A DNA stretch of 45,800 bases from a virus. The DNA is taken from positions 1 through 45,800 of the IMG/VR virus record IMGVR_UViG_3300012356_000002. The stretch is one strand, 5' to 3'. The notes under the pieces are model-generated. The model searched no databases and was not told the DNA's origin. It saw only the letters and a list, made by a program, of their open reading frames with translations. Positions 13,836 through 24,600 of the stretch are shown one piece after another; the first letter of the stretch is position 1, and every line of letters begins with the position of its first letter. The position numbers were made by a program, and so were the translations under genes.

Positions 13836-14177
13836 ATGGAAACCAAAAGCTTGGTTCAAATTCAATCCGAGATTCTGCAATGGGCTTTGAAGAACTTTGG
13901 TGACGTGCCATCATGGCAACCGTTGCTTGGGTGTCAGGAGGAACTGGGAGAATTAACCCATCACCACCTCAAGCGCGAACAACGCATACGGACAAATGAG
14001 GATCACCGAGAAGGTCAGAAAGACTCCGTGGGCGACTTGATGATTTACCTCATGGACTACTGCAACCGTGAGGGACTTATCCTGGACCAGATAATTAACG
14101 ACACATGGGAGAAGGTGTCGCGTAGAGATTGGAGGAATAACAAGAACGATGGTTCCCAACCTCTTTCCAAAGTCTGA
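13836..14177 (+). CDS. MazG-like nucleotide pyrophosphohydrolase
   Basis: A 113-residue protein read from ATG 13836. The single-domain MazG pattern is present: a first helix (ILQWALKNFGD), the metal-binding CQEELGELTHHHLK with the EExxE-type acidic cluster, and DSVGDLMIYLMDYCNREG with the second acidic pair, then a C-terminal helix ending RRDW. MazG-type enzymes hydrolyse dNTPs or ppGpp to monophosphates. In a phage they may adjust the dNTP pool or counter host alarmone. It overlaps the start of the polymerase gene by 29 bases. Confidence 0.72.
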   Translation: METKSLVQIQSEILQWALKNFGDVPSWQPLLGCQEELGELTHHHLKREQRIRTNEDHREGQKDSVGDLMIYLMDYCNREGLILDQIINDTWEKVSRRDWRNNKNDGSQPLSKV

Positions 14178-16791
14178 CGCCACCCAACGCATCGCGTTGA
14201 TCGGCGAAGCTCCTGGTGTTGACGAGGTGAAGTCGGGCCAACCCTTTACCGGTGCAAGTGGCAAGTTCTTGTCCATTCTCCTTGCCCGTGCAGGAACGTC
14301 GCGCGAGTCGTGCTTTGTCGGTAATGTTTGTCAAACCCGTCCCGATAGCAACGAGATAGCGGCCTTCGAGTGGGGTGGAGACGAGATTCAACACGGTATT
14401 GCCCAGCTTCGTGAAGACCTCATCGCGTACAAGCCCGACCTGATCGTTTGCCTTGGTGGCGCACCCTTGCACCTTTTCAAAACCGGCAACATTGCACCTC
14501 GCAAAACCAAACGCCAGGGAAAGCTCGTGTTCAAATGGCCGAACAGCCCTGTGTTGTGGAGAGGATCGTTTTTTCGATCCACGCTAAACGATTGCAAGGC
14601 GTTGGCCACGTTGCATCCCGCGTATGTGTTGCGCGATTACGAGGCGGCTCCTTTGCTCCAGTTAGATTTGAAGAAGGCAGTCAGTCGTGCAACATTGCCT
14701 CTCGAAAAGATTCTCCCAAAGCGTCGTTTCGACCTTAACAAAGAAACCACTATCGCAAGCCTTTACGCTCTAAAGGAAAGCAAGCAGCCTGTGGCCATAG
14801 ATATTGAGGGTGGCATAGGAACGATGTCGTGCATCTCGTTCGCCCTGTCGCCGGAGTATGCTTTTATCGTTACGTTCTTCGACAAAGCCGGCAAGCGTAC
14901 GTACGACCCGGTAACAGAAGTTAAGGTCTGGCGACTTCTAGCCACGGTGCTCGAAGACCCCACGATTCCCAAGATTCTGCAAAACTCGCTTTATGATCGT
15001 TTTGTCCTGCAATACGATTATGGCATCCGAGTGCGAGGAGTGCGTGACGACATCATGCTGAAACACTGGGAAAAGTATTGTGAGTTGGAGAAAGCTCTGG
15101 ATGTGCAGGCCTCCATATATACGGACGAACCGTGGTATAAGGGGGACAGAAAAAGCCAAGACGATAAGGAGTTTTTCTCCTACTGCTGCCGGGATTCAGC
15201 GGTGACGTACGAGATCAATGAACGCCTTCGCCCTATGATCCACGGCACGAGTCTTGAACATTATCGGTTCAACATGTCCTTGTTGATTCCGTTGCTTTAC
15301 ATGGAAATGCGTGGCATTCGATATGACGAGGCCAAAGCCCGCCTTCGGCGAAACACAGTTCGCCAGGAAATGTTTGAGGAACAAGCTCGGTTGAACGGCT
15401 TGACTGGTCGGTTCGTGCGAGGAAAGCAGTATTTGTTTGACAAGGCACGAGAAGCACTGGCCTACAAAAAAGCCCTGATAGCTTTTAACGATTTTCCTGC
15501 CCTTATTCGCAACGCGTACAAGGACAGTCTTGGCGATGCAACGAGGTTGGGCCAGTTAGTTAACGAGCCAAAGCCTTCACTTGCGACGATTGGAGAGGTA
15601 GAAGATGTGATAGGTGTATCGCTCAACGTTGGTTCGCCCAAGGTCATGGCTGGGTTCTTATACGACGAGCTTGGCTTGCCGAAACAGTACAACGTAAAAG
15701 GGCGCGACAAAGAAGGTTCGCTGACTTCCGATTACGAAGCTCTTTTGAAGCTGTCGAAACACTGCATCAGGGAAGGCGAAAAGCACAGGCTTCGCATCCT
15801 TACGCATTGCATCAACATCCGTTCGCTCACGACGCGCCAAAGGATGCTCGGTATCTCGGCGGACAAGGACGGACGAATCCGCTGCGGTTACAACATCGTA
15901 GGCACTGAAACCGGTCGAGTTTCCTCGTACGAGAGTCCCACAGGTTCTGGTTACAATCTTCAGACGATCCCGAAAGCGGACCGCGATCTTTTCGTTGCTG
16001 ATGACGGTTGCTACATCTTCCAATGTGATCTATCAGGTGCGGATGGTTGGACCGTGGCTGCATACTGTGCCATGCTTGGGGATCACACTATGCTTGATGA
16101 TTACCTTAACGGACTCAAGCCGGCCAAGATACTTACGTTGGCCCTTCATGGCGATACGGTGGACTTCTCGAACCGTGAAGCATTGCGGGAATCTTGCAGA
16201 AAGGTGGACCCAGAAGACTGGGACTACTTCGCCATGAAGCGTTTGCAACACGGTTGCTCCTACGTCGAAGGCCCACAACGCGTCAGCGATCAAATCTTCA
16301 CCGACAGCGAGGGAAAGTTCTATCTTTCCACCGCCGATTGCAAAACACTCCGTGACAAGTTCTTTTTCAAACGCTACCCCGGCATCCCAAAATGGCACAC
16401 TTGGCTGGGTGCACGCATTCGTGAACGACCCACGCTAATTGCGGCAAGTGGTCAGGTGAGGCATTTCTTCGGTCGACGTGAGGACCTCTTGCCGAAAGCA
16501 GCAGCACATGAACCACAAGCCAATACCACATATGCTACGAACCTTGCCTTGTACCGACTCTGGACCGACTCAGAAAATTGCCTTCCTGAAGGCCGTTTAC
16601 GAATCGAACCATTGCACCAGGTCCACGATGCACTTATCGGACAATTTGCCCAGTCCGATACCACTTGGGCAGTTGGCAAAATACGGGAATGGTTTAATAA
16701 TAAGCTCAACATCGCGGGGCAACAGTTGGTTATCCCGTTTGAAGGGTCTTATGGGGAAAGTTGGGGGAAGTTGGATGAGGGGGTGATATGA
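14149..16791 (+). CDS. Uracil-DNA-glycosylase-like domain fused to family A DNA polymerase
   Basis: An 880-residue fusion. Residues about 14-185 match family 4/5 uracil-DNA glycosylases: LIGEAPGVDE (17-26), GQPFTGASG, NVCQTRPDS, LIVCLGGAP and TLHPAYVLR. A 3'-5' exonuclease domain follows with AIDIEGG (D218, E220), LQNSLYDRF (N279, D283) and YCCRD (D349). The polymerase domain has TGRVSS (588), motif A FQCDLSGADGW (D627), a divergent motif B around 697-705, and VHDAL (H826, D827) as motif C. The N-terminal cysteine pair of family 4 glycosylases is missing, so the Fe-S cluster is probably lost. It is the likely replicative polymerase. Confidence 0.85.
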   Translation: MVPNLFPKSDATQRIALIGEAPGVDEVKSGQPFTGASGKFLSILLARAGTSRESCFVGNVCQTRPDSNEIAAFEWGGDEIQHGIAQLREDLIAYKPDLIVCLGGAPLHLFKTGNIAPRKTKRQGKLVFKWPNSPVLWRGSFFRSTLNDCKALATLHPAYVLRDYEAAPLLQLDLKKAVSRATLPLEKILPKRRFDLNKETTIASLYALKESKQPVAIDIEGGIGTMSCISFALSPEYAFIVTFFDKAGKRTYDPVTEVKVWRLLATVLEDPTIPKILQNSLYDRFVLQYDYGIRVRGVRDDIMLKHWEKYCELEKALDVQASIYTDEPWYKGDRKSQDDKEFFSYCCRDSAVTYEINERLRPMIHGTSLEHYRFNMSLLIPLLYMEMRGIRYDEAKARLRRNTVRQEMFEEQARLNGLTGRFVRGKQYLFDKAREALAYKKALIAFNDFPALIRNAYKDSLGDATRLGQLVNEPKPSLATIGEVEDVIGVSLNVGSPKVMAGFLYDELGLPKQYNVKGRDKEGSLTSDYEALLKLSKHCIREGEKHRLRILTHCINIRSLTTRQRMLGISADKDGRIRCGYNIVGTETGRVSSYESPTGSGYNLQTIPKADRDLFVADDGCYIFQCDLSGADGWTVAAYCAMLGDHTMLDDYLNGLKPAKILTLALHGDTVDFSNREALRESCRKVDPEDWDYFAMKRLQHGCSYVEGPQRVSDQIFTDSEGKFYLSTADCKTLRDKFFFKRYPGIPKWHTWLGARIRERPTLIAASGQVRHFFGRREDLLPKAAAHEPQANTTYATNLALYRLWTDSENCLPEGRLRIEPLHQVHDALIGQFAQSDTTWAVGKIREWFNNKLNIAGQQLVIPFEGSYGESWGKLDEGVI

Positions 16792-17276
16792 CAGTAGAAT
16801 TCATACTAAAGGGTGGGGAGAGGTGCATTGTTGACATAGAGGACGTTCCTAGGTTGTCAGAGGAAACATGGTATCTTAATAAGTGGGGTTACGCCATACA
16901 CGATAACCCGAAGAAGATGAGGTCGATGAGCAGATTCATTTTAAACTATGACGGTCCTTTAGAAGTTGACCACATTAACGGAGACAAATTAGACAACAGA
17001 AAAAAGAACCTAAGAATAGTGCCACACTCTGTAAACATTCTAGGTGGCAAAAAACACAAGGACGGAAACAATACTTACAAAGGAGTAGACTTCAAAAGAA
17101 ATTGGGGATACATAGTGTGCATAGACGGAGAAAGGTTTTCTAGATACCGCTACAAAACAGCAGAAGAAGCAAGAGACGCCAGGAAAGACTTTATAGACTA
17201 TGCACTAAAACAAAAGGAAAAAGGGGAAAAGATTGAAAAACCAAGTAGCAAAAACAGGCCACAATGGGCGCGATAG
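16788..17276 (+). CDS. HNH homing endonuclease with AP2-like tail
   Basis: A 162-residue protein inserted between the polymerase and the helicase genes and overlapping both. The HNH_3 core LEVDHINGDKLDNRKKNLRIV lies near residues 60-80, and the C-terminal part YKGVDFKRNWGYIVCIDGE then TAEEARDARKDF matches the AP2-type DNA-binding tail. The DNA is visibly A+T richer than the polymerase gene, typical of a mobile intron-less endonuclease. Many polymerase-adjacent HNH genes are known in phages. The polymerase frame is intact, so this is a free-standing insertion. Confidence 0.85.
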   Translation: MTVEFILKGGERCIVDIEDVPRLSEETWYLNKWGYAIHDNPKKMRSMSRFILNYDGPLEVDHINGDKLDNRKKNLRIVPHSVNILGGKKHKDGNNTYKGVDFKRNWGYIVCIDGERFSRYRYKTAEEARDARKDFIDYALKQKEKGEKIEKPSSKNRPQWAR

Positions 17277-18475
17277 CGGACTATTGTTTTTACAATTCTG
17301 GTAATGAGTGCCCTACTCAATATCATGTATGGAGCTATCTATCTACCTTCTCGGCTATTTTGTCCCGTAGAGTATGGATTGCTAGGAACTACTTTAGTAT
17401 TTTTTCAAATTTGTATGTTTGTCTAGTAGGAGATGCTGGTTCGGGAAAAAATACTGCGAAAAATATTGCCACCAAAAAACTTCTAATGGAACTATTCCCA
17501 GACGTTCCTGTAAGTGCTAGTGTCACTTCCAGAGAAGATATATGTCGATTTATGGGTTCCGAAGAATGTTTGAGAAGCTTTCGCCGTGAAGATGGTTCCA
17601 TCCAAGAGTATCGCCCGTTCCACTTCGCAGTCAATGAGCTTGCCAACCTCTTATCAGTGGACTTCCGCAAGATGGTGGATTTTCTTGTCGACGTTTATGA
17701 CTCAGAATACTTCTCGACATCGTTCAAGCGTGACTCGGTCAAAGACAAGATTCCCTTTCCTTGCGCCACGATGTTGGCTTGTGCGGTTCCTGACTGGTTC
17801 ATGCGTGCACTTCGTGCCGACCTGTTCACGGGGGGATTCGGCAGGCGGCTTACGATCGTGTACGAAAACAAGACCATCCTGAATGCAAACCCTTCTATCC
17901 CACCCGGCGGTGAAGAAGCCTGGCAACGGGTTGTCGAACACATGCACGCCGCGAGAGATTTGTGCGGAGAAGTGCGATTGTCGGACGCTGCCACGAAATG
18001 GTGGAATGCTTGGTACGAAAACCCCCAACGTTTGCAAAGTGAGGACCCCATTTTGAGGCAAATGTATGCCGGCAAGCACATCATGTTGCAGAAGGTGGCG
18101 ATGTTGATGGCGTTGGACGAACGGCCTTTTCGTATGGTGATAGAGCCAGGCGACTTTGAACACGCCTTGGCGTTGCTCGAAGTGCTCGAACCTCCTATCC
18201 GCAAACTCTCCGCTGGCATTGGCCGTAACGAGCTAGCGGCAATTAGCGTTCAACTGCTCGACACTCTTACCAACATGGGAGGCTCTGCGCCGGAGAAGAA
18301 GCTTCGCGCGATGTTCTTTCGTGATTGCAAGGTCCAGAGTAACGAATTCAATGCGATGCTGAACCACTTGTCGGAAACTGACCAGATCCACGTCACGCAA
18401 GGTGATCGCAACGGACACGTGATTATGCTACCCGAGGTGCACGAACGGTGGTTGAAGGAAGGCGAGAAAAAATGA
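17264..18475 (+). CDS. DUF3987-like replicative helicase/ATPase
   Basis: A 403-residue protein. It opens with CPTQYHVWSYLSTFSAIL and RRVWIARNYFSIFSNLYVCLVG, the hallmark lead-in of DUF3987/phage helicase-like ATPases, then GDAGSGKNT (P-loop near 56-64, with Asn where Ser/Thr is usual). AVNELANLL follows as a possible Walker B region, then a GGFGRR finger, and the C-terminus has a winged-helix feel. It probably unwinds DNA for the adjacent polymerase, with or without primase activity. The first 300 bases are A+T richer than the rest, like the HNH gene before it. Confidence 0.68.
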   Translation: MGAIADYCFYNSGNECPTQYHVWSYLSTFSAILSRRVWIARNYFSIFSNLYVCLVGDAGSGKNTAKNIATKKLLMELFPDVPVSASVTSREDICRFMGSEECLRSFRREDGSIQEYRPFHFAVNELANLLSVDFRKMVDFLVDVYDSEYFSTSFKRDSVKDKIPFPCATMLACAVPDWFMRALRADLFTGGFGRRLTIVYENKTILNANPSIPPGGEEAWQRVVEHMHAARDLCGEVRLSDAATKWWNAWYENPQRLQSEDPILRQMYAGKHIMLQKVAMLMALDERPFRMVIEPGDFEHALALLEVLEPPIRKLSAGIGRNELAAISVQLLDTLTNMGGSAPEKKLRAMFFRDCKVQSNEFNAMLNHLSETDQIHVTQGDRNGHVIMLPEVHERWLKEGEKK

Positions 18476-18681
18476 AAGAAGTCTACTCGATGGGTGAGGA
18501 CGGATTTTGGAGGAAGGTTGTGGAGTTCCCGTCGTACGGCAGAGTCACGATCATACGAGACAAGCAATGGCGAGTGGTGAGCAAGTCCTTTGTGGCTACT
18601 GCGGCACAGACTGATAAAGAGCCTGCCGCCTTCGTTCCGCCGGCGAAGTCATCCGGGACGCAAGCAAGCGCGCCTGGGTGA
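18472..18681 (+). CDS. Last gene of the rightward arm, hypothetical
   Basis: A 69-residue protein from ATG 18472 (ATGA overlap with the helicase gene). It opens MKEVYSMGEDGFWRKV, has a beta-rich first half (YGRVTIIRDKQWRVVSKSF) and a low-complexity Pro/Ala/Ser tail. The last 86 bases overlap the 3' end of the giant virion-protein gene on the opposite strand, so the tail is under two-strand constraint. Function unknown. Confidence 0.5.
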   Translation: MKEVYSMGEDGFWRKVVEFPSYGRVTIIRDKQWRVVSKSFVATAAQTDKEPAAFVPPAKSSGTQASAPG

Positions 18682-21600
18682 GGGAGAGTTTGGGGTTTTG
18701 TGCCATGAGAGCATCGACGAGCGAAGCTGTTCGCATTTGGCCCATGTTTGGTCGCCCAAACCCCATTTGAGACATCATGGAGGTCTGCTGCAAGACACGT
18801 TGCACCTCTCCAATATTCGCCCCCTTCGGATACAACCCCGCTAATTGAGCAAGGCGTTCGGCCGTGGCCCTTGTGCCGTGCCTTCGTTCGCTTACTGACC
18901 CCATTTCCACCGCCAGCTGCGCTGCACTTCGTGCCATTTCTATCGGGTCGTAGGGTCCTGCTTCTTCCATTCCTTGAAGAATACGCGTGCGTGCTCCTGC
19001 CACGTCGCCTTGAGTAAGCATGTTTGCGGCATCCGAGCGAACGGTCTGCGCCTTCTTCGCGTAGTTTTCATCAATCCGTTGCTGGATGTGTTGCCTTTCG
19101 TAGTAATCTGTTGCGGCCTTTGGCTTAAAGCCTGCGAGGGCGAACGCTCTTTCGACCGGGGAGGTCTCCTCAACAAGCCGTCCAGCTTTGTCGCGCACGT
19201 TGAAATCGTCGTGAACGAGACGAGCAATCTGGCGCATGGAGACGGGGAGGGCGTTTTGGCTAGCGTCGTACCAGTTGCCTTGTGACGCGCTTCCCACAGC
19301 TTTCACGTATCCGCCAAGCATATTCGCAGCCGGTCCCATTAGGTTGGCCCACGAAAAGCCGTCATATGGCGACACGCCGAGTAAGTTGCCGAGTTGAAAC
19401 CTCGACCCAACATCGGCTGGTCCTACGTTCAAAGCACCACGCATTGCCCCGTCTGCCACGGTGTGGCCCCAATCGGAATCGTTCGATACAAGCTTCCCGA
19501 ATTGTTCCGCACCACCACGCATTAGATCCATAGCGTTGAAGCCTGGAAAGACCTGTTCCAAGGCTGCCAAACCTGCCGCCACGAGCGGCAGTCCTAGCAC
19601 GCCACCGAAAGCAAGCTGAGTGACGAACATCGTTGCACCGGCCTTCATCGCGTCCTTTTTCTCAGCAGCAGTCATCGTAGCGTCACTCATAACGCTTTTA
19701 CGAAACAGCCTAGCCATCATAGTGACGGTGTTGATGGTGTAAGAGCCAAGAGTGTACATCACTCCACCCACTCCGCTCATGGAGCCGAAACGTTGCAGGA
19801 TCATTGGGCGTGACGCCCGTCCACCGCCATACATTGTGGCGTCCGTGGCTTGAGTGGCGAAGGCTACAGCTTTGTTGTAGCGAGCTGTCTCATCGCCGCT
19901 TGCTCTCGCAAACTCATGACGGAACGCTGTGAGGAAAGCTGTCTTCCCGTTCGATGCTGTGAACCAACTATAGGCATGTCTGGCCACGGCAAGCATTTGG
20001 TAGAGAGGCTTTTTAAACAGGTCCGCCTTGCTCGCAATGTTGTCGTTTCCCATGATTGCACTGTTCTGGGCAGCAAAGTCGAGGTCGGTTTCCCCATAAA
20101 GATCAGCGGTGAACCCAGTGTCCACCGTGCGCTTCGTGATGGCTTCTTGGAGAGCCTTTTCTTCTAACGGGGTGAAGTTATCCTTTAGCACATCAAGGGT
20201 TGACTTGCGCACGGCATCGTACGCCTGACCAATCCCCATGCCGTTTTCGATCATGTAGGGCACCAGGGTAATCAACCGTTGCGTAGGCTCGACAAGAGCC
20301 GTTGCCGGATTGAAGCCTATGTAATGGAAGAACACCAGATTCTTGAGAAAGTTGAACTCCTTCCCCTCGGCGTCGGTGACAAAACGTAGGTATTGATCGA
20401 ATTTATTGCGAACGTCAGGATTCGCTCGCATGTCTGGGTTGAACAGGACGACCTGCCCAGCTTCCTTGACATAGCGTTTGGCGATCTGGTACGAAACGGC
20501 ATCCACGTAACGCACCAACCCCTCGACCATGTTGAGCTTCTCGCGTCCAGGGATAAATTCCCTTTCACGCATGTAGGGTGAAACGGTGACTTGCGAGAAG
20601 GCAGTAGCTGGTTGGAACTCTTGCTTTAGGCGGGTGATGATGTCTTGGGCTTCCGGGTGGTCGCTCGAGATGCCGGACACCACGCTGTTGAGCAAGGCAT
20701 CCAAAGCGTCCTGTTGCGCTGATGTGATTTCCTCTTGCACCAAACCTCTAAAGCGTTCTGTGCGATCCGTGCGATTGAACGTCTTCACCCACTCCTTGTC
20801 CGGCATCGCATCGACCTCTTTGAAACGCTTCGCCAGAAGCGCCTCGCTTTTGAACGCTTCATGGTGTGGCACGTCTTCGTCCTTCACCTTGAACGCTATG
20901 TGCCAGTCACGAGTGCGCACTTCGGGCAAGTAGGCCATGCGACCAGGGCGTTCTCCTGTGAACGTGTCTGCCGTCCCAAGTAGCCTGTCACCGAGTTTTT
21001 GCCAGGGTTCAAGATTATCGTTGATTTTCTCCTCCAACGTTTTCTTACCAATATCAGGCAGTGGAAGGGAGGCAAAGAACGCATCGCGCTGTGCCCTCCA
21101 CGCCGGTTGTTGCTCGATGTCGCCTGGCTCGTCAAACACCCAGTGCACAGCCTGATCGGCGAGAGGTTTAGCCTCACCATGGTAGAGGTTCTTATTAAAT
21201 GACATGATGATGCGGGTCATGCCCCACGAGACACGATCACGGTGGGCATCCCATTGGCGACGGGCAAGCAGCCTCGTCATCGCCCACGCTTGTTCTAGGC
21301 TCTTGTCGACCTTGGCTTTGTCCTCGTCACTTAGGGCTTTGTACTCGGGCGACACCTTTTCCTTGCCCTCACGAGTCAAAGGAATGTCTGCTTCCGAAAG
21401 TTGAGTGCGAACGTTTTCCACCAACCCAATAGTGCTAAATGCACGCTCTTGCGGTGATTCGTCTTTGCCCAACCAGCGCAGACGTTTCCAATCCGCTATA
21501 CCACCAAGTAACTGCTGCCATTTTGTTGGCGGTGTGTCCGGTGCCCACAGTTTCCATGTGTCGGTTTGTGCTTGACTAACCTTGCCTCGATAGTCAAAGC

Positions 21601-24600
21601 CAAGAGCCTTTACATCAACAGCGGAAGGCACTTTGTTCCGCAGTGACTCCACCAACTGGGCCATCGGCTTGATATTGCGGTCCCAAAAGCCCATCCTTTC
21701 CCCCGCAACACGTGGTGTCTCGTACGGCCTGATCCACGCAAGAGCCTGTTCCGTGAACGATTCAGCTGCCTCGGTGTAGGCTTTGGGCAAAACGCCCATC
21801 ACTGCTCCGCTCGCCTTGTCAATCTCACGGAACAAAGCGTGCATTTGCTGCATACTGGCGCTTGGCGGTGGATCGAGTGGTTTGCTCGTTGCCCTTTCAA
21901 CCAACGCCTCGAAGCCAGCCCTCATGCGTTCGGCCTTCTGCCTTGTGACCATGAGGCTGTTAAGATTATTGTAGACATCGTCAATCGCCTTCGCAATCTT
22001 CTGGCCTTGTGGGAACGTGAGTTTCACCATCTCACGAAAGCCCGACCATGCGCTTGATATGTCGCGGTAAATGGCGTTGCCAAAGTCTTGTAAAGCTGCA
22101 TCGCCGAACGTCATAGCATCGCGTATGGTTTGCACTCCCTTGCTATCCGTTGCGCCCATTGCGAGCAATGCGCCAACGTCCGCGAGCATTTCTTCGGGGT
22201 TGGTCTCGTACCGCTGCATGTTGAAACGTGAGATTTCACCCTGGAACTTGGGTGGCACGATGAGTTTCAACATGCCCTCGACGATCGGTGCACGCTCCTT
22301 GGGCGGTATAGACTCCACCCCTATCAAGGCTCGTGATCCCATACGCCTTTGCTCAAGTGTTGCATTGCCCGTTGGGTTCATGACCTCGCTGATCGTGTTG
22401 TGCCACGACTCGTGGGCGAGAGTACGTATGGAGGAAAAAATCTGTGCTTCGGGGCCTTGTTTGAGGTTTTTGAAGTTTGGGTAATCGAACAGGGCAATGA
22501 GGTACTGGGGCATGTCGGCGGTGAGGGGTTTCACCCCATACATCTTGCTTGCTCCCTCTTTCGCTGGTGCGATTGCGAGGGAAGTCTGTTGCAAAAACGG
22601 CTGAAGCCTCGACCACGGCACCATTGCCTGCTTTGCAAGGTTAGCAGCTTTCTGCACATCGTAGCCATAGTTGTAATGGAACATTGCCGTGAAGAAGTCG
22701 AACGCTCTAGCGTTGGCTTCTCCGGGTGCCATTTTTCTTAGCAAATTTGGGTCCAAACCAACCGAACGGGCAAGAGTCTGGGTCAGGCTCTCGCCAGGTA
22801 ACGGTTGAAGCTGGCGAATATTCTGCACCGACGCTGCAATCTGGTCAGGATCGTAGCCTTCTTTTGACAAGCGTTCGATGTGGTCCTTGATGAATTTCTC
22901 TGAACCAAACATGGGAAAGCCACCGCGTCGGGCTAGCTCGGCTTTGGTCTTGGCGAGAGAGAAAGAATTGGCGGTGACGGTGGTCTTGAGAGAACCATCG
23001 GGGTTGCGGAGGATGAGGTCGGGACGAGGGGTTATGTTTGCATCACCACCAAGTGGAAGCCTTGGATCGTCACCGACAAAAGCCATATTGTGCTCGCCAA
23101 AATCCCTCACCACGCCCTTCTCCCCCGTAAGCTTTCGCAGGGCTTGAGGGATGGTTTGGTCGTAGTGGAGGACCATGCCTTTTTCTTGTTCGATGGTCGG
23201 CTTCTCGACACCACGAAGGTCAGGAACAATCTGCATCGCCGCACGCTGGTCATGCCCCTCCGTCATCATTGCCGTCTTTGCATCACTCACCGCAATCTCG
23301 TCGGCACCGTTACGGATTGCGTGGTCAATGGCAGCTTTGAGGGTGATGGACTCCCATTGTGAAAGGAGAGGGTGGCCTTTGGCTTGAATAGCTGCTATCT
23401 CACGTTCTTGCTGGCCACGAATAGGACGTTCCTTGGCTCTTTCCAAGGCGTCGCGTTGCTGCTGCGCCCAATCACTCTGCAATTCGACAATGTGAAAAAC
23501 CTTCTTCCCGTTCGCTAGCGGTTCCATGTAACCGCGGAACCAGCCAAGTGTGTTAGGGGGAAAGTGATGAGAAGATGGAAAGAGAACTCCGAAGCGTTCT
23601 GCCGATTCTGGACTCAACTGCATTATATCCCGATTAGCACTTCTTTCAAAAGGAGTCCCTCTCTTAACCGGCACCACCACCGCCCCTTCCACATAGTCCC
23701 GCATCTCGGATTCGGGTTTGGGGGCGATGGATTGCCATTGAGCCTCGTTCATTGGTTGAGACAGAACCTTATTTCTTAGCCCAATATAATTATCAAGCTT
23801 TGTCAAGAACTCGTTAGTTTTAAACTCTGGACGGGTATTTAGCGTTGGACTCCACGTTCCTCTCCTATTTACTTCCTGGGTAATCTCCAACGGAAGGTTA
23901 TCGAACCATTCGTGAGTGAGTGTCACAAATTCTCGTTGCTCAGGAGAACCACCACCTTCGCCTATCGTCCTCACCTCCACCCTTGGACCGTTCTCCTTAA
24001 GCCATTCCAACGCCTGTTGTGGGTTCGCTCTCGGTTGTGCCTTGAGAAACTCCTCAAACCCCGGCAACGCCTCTAGCTCGTTTGGTGGAATCCTGTTCTT
24101 AACGTATCCCGCCATCTGCTCACCGGGCATGTCGCGCTGTGGCATGTCTCGGAGCACCTCATGCGTGCGTAGCCCCAAAAACCCCGCCTGCAAGTCTTCC
24201 GGCTTAAACGCCATAGAGTGCTCAATGTAGGAACGAGGCACCATAGCACTCGGCGAAACAAATGGCTCGAAACGCTGCTTCCTCAACTCGTCCGAGAAGT
24301 CTTGGGCGGTTTGTTGGTCCGTGAAGTTCCTTTTCCTCGGCTCGTCATGGGCTTGCCATGACACGTCCCACGATGGCACCTGATCGGTGATAGGAGTTTG
24401 GTTAACGAGTGGAGAAATAGCACGACGGTAACCCTTAATCATTCCAGGCACGTGCAAAGCTTCAAACGGGAGCACGTTGGCTGCTAAGCCGACAAGGTTT
24501 TCTGGAGCCAGTGGCCGATAAGGTTCCCCACTACGATAAGCCTCTAAAGCGTTCGCCACTTCAAACGGTGCCACCCCACCCGCTATTCCCCCAACCCTCT

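Noticed and set aside
16788-17276. Group I or II intron in the polymerase or helicase gene
   Set aside because: The polymerase runs uninterrupted through all motifs to its stop and the helicase starts normally. The HNH gene is a free-standing insertion.
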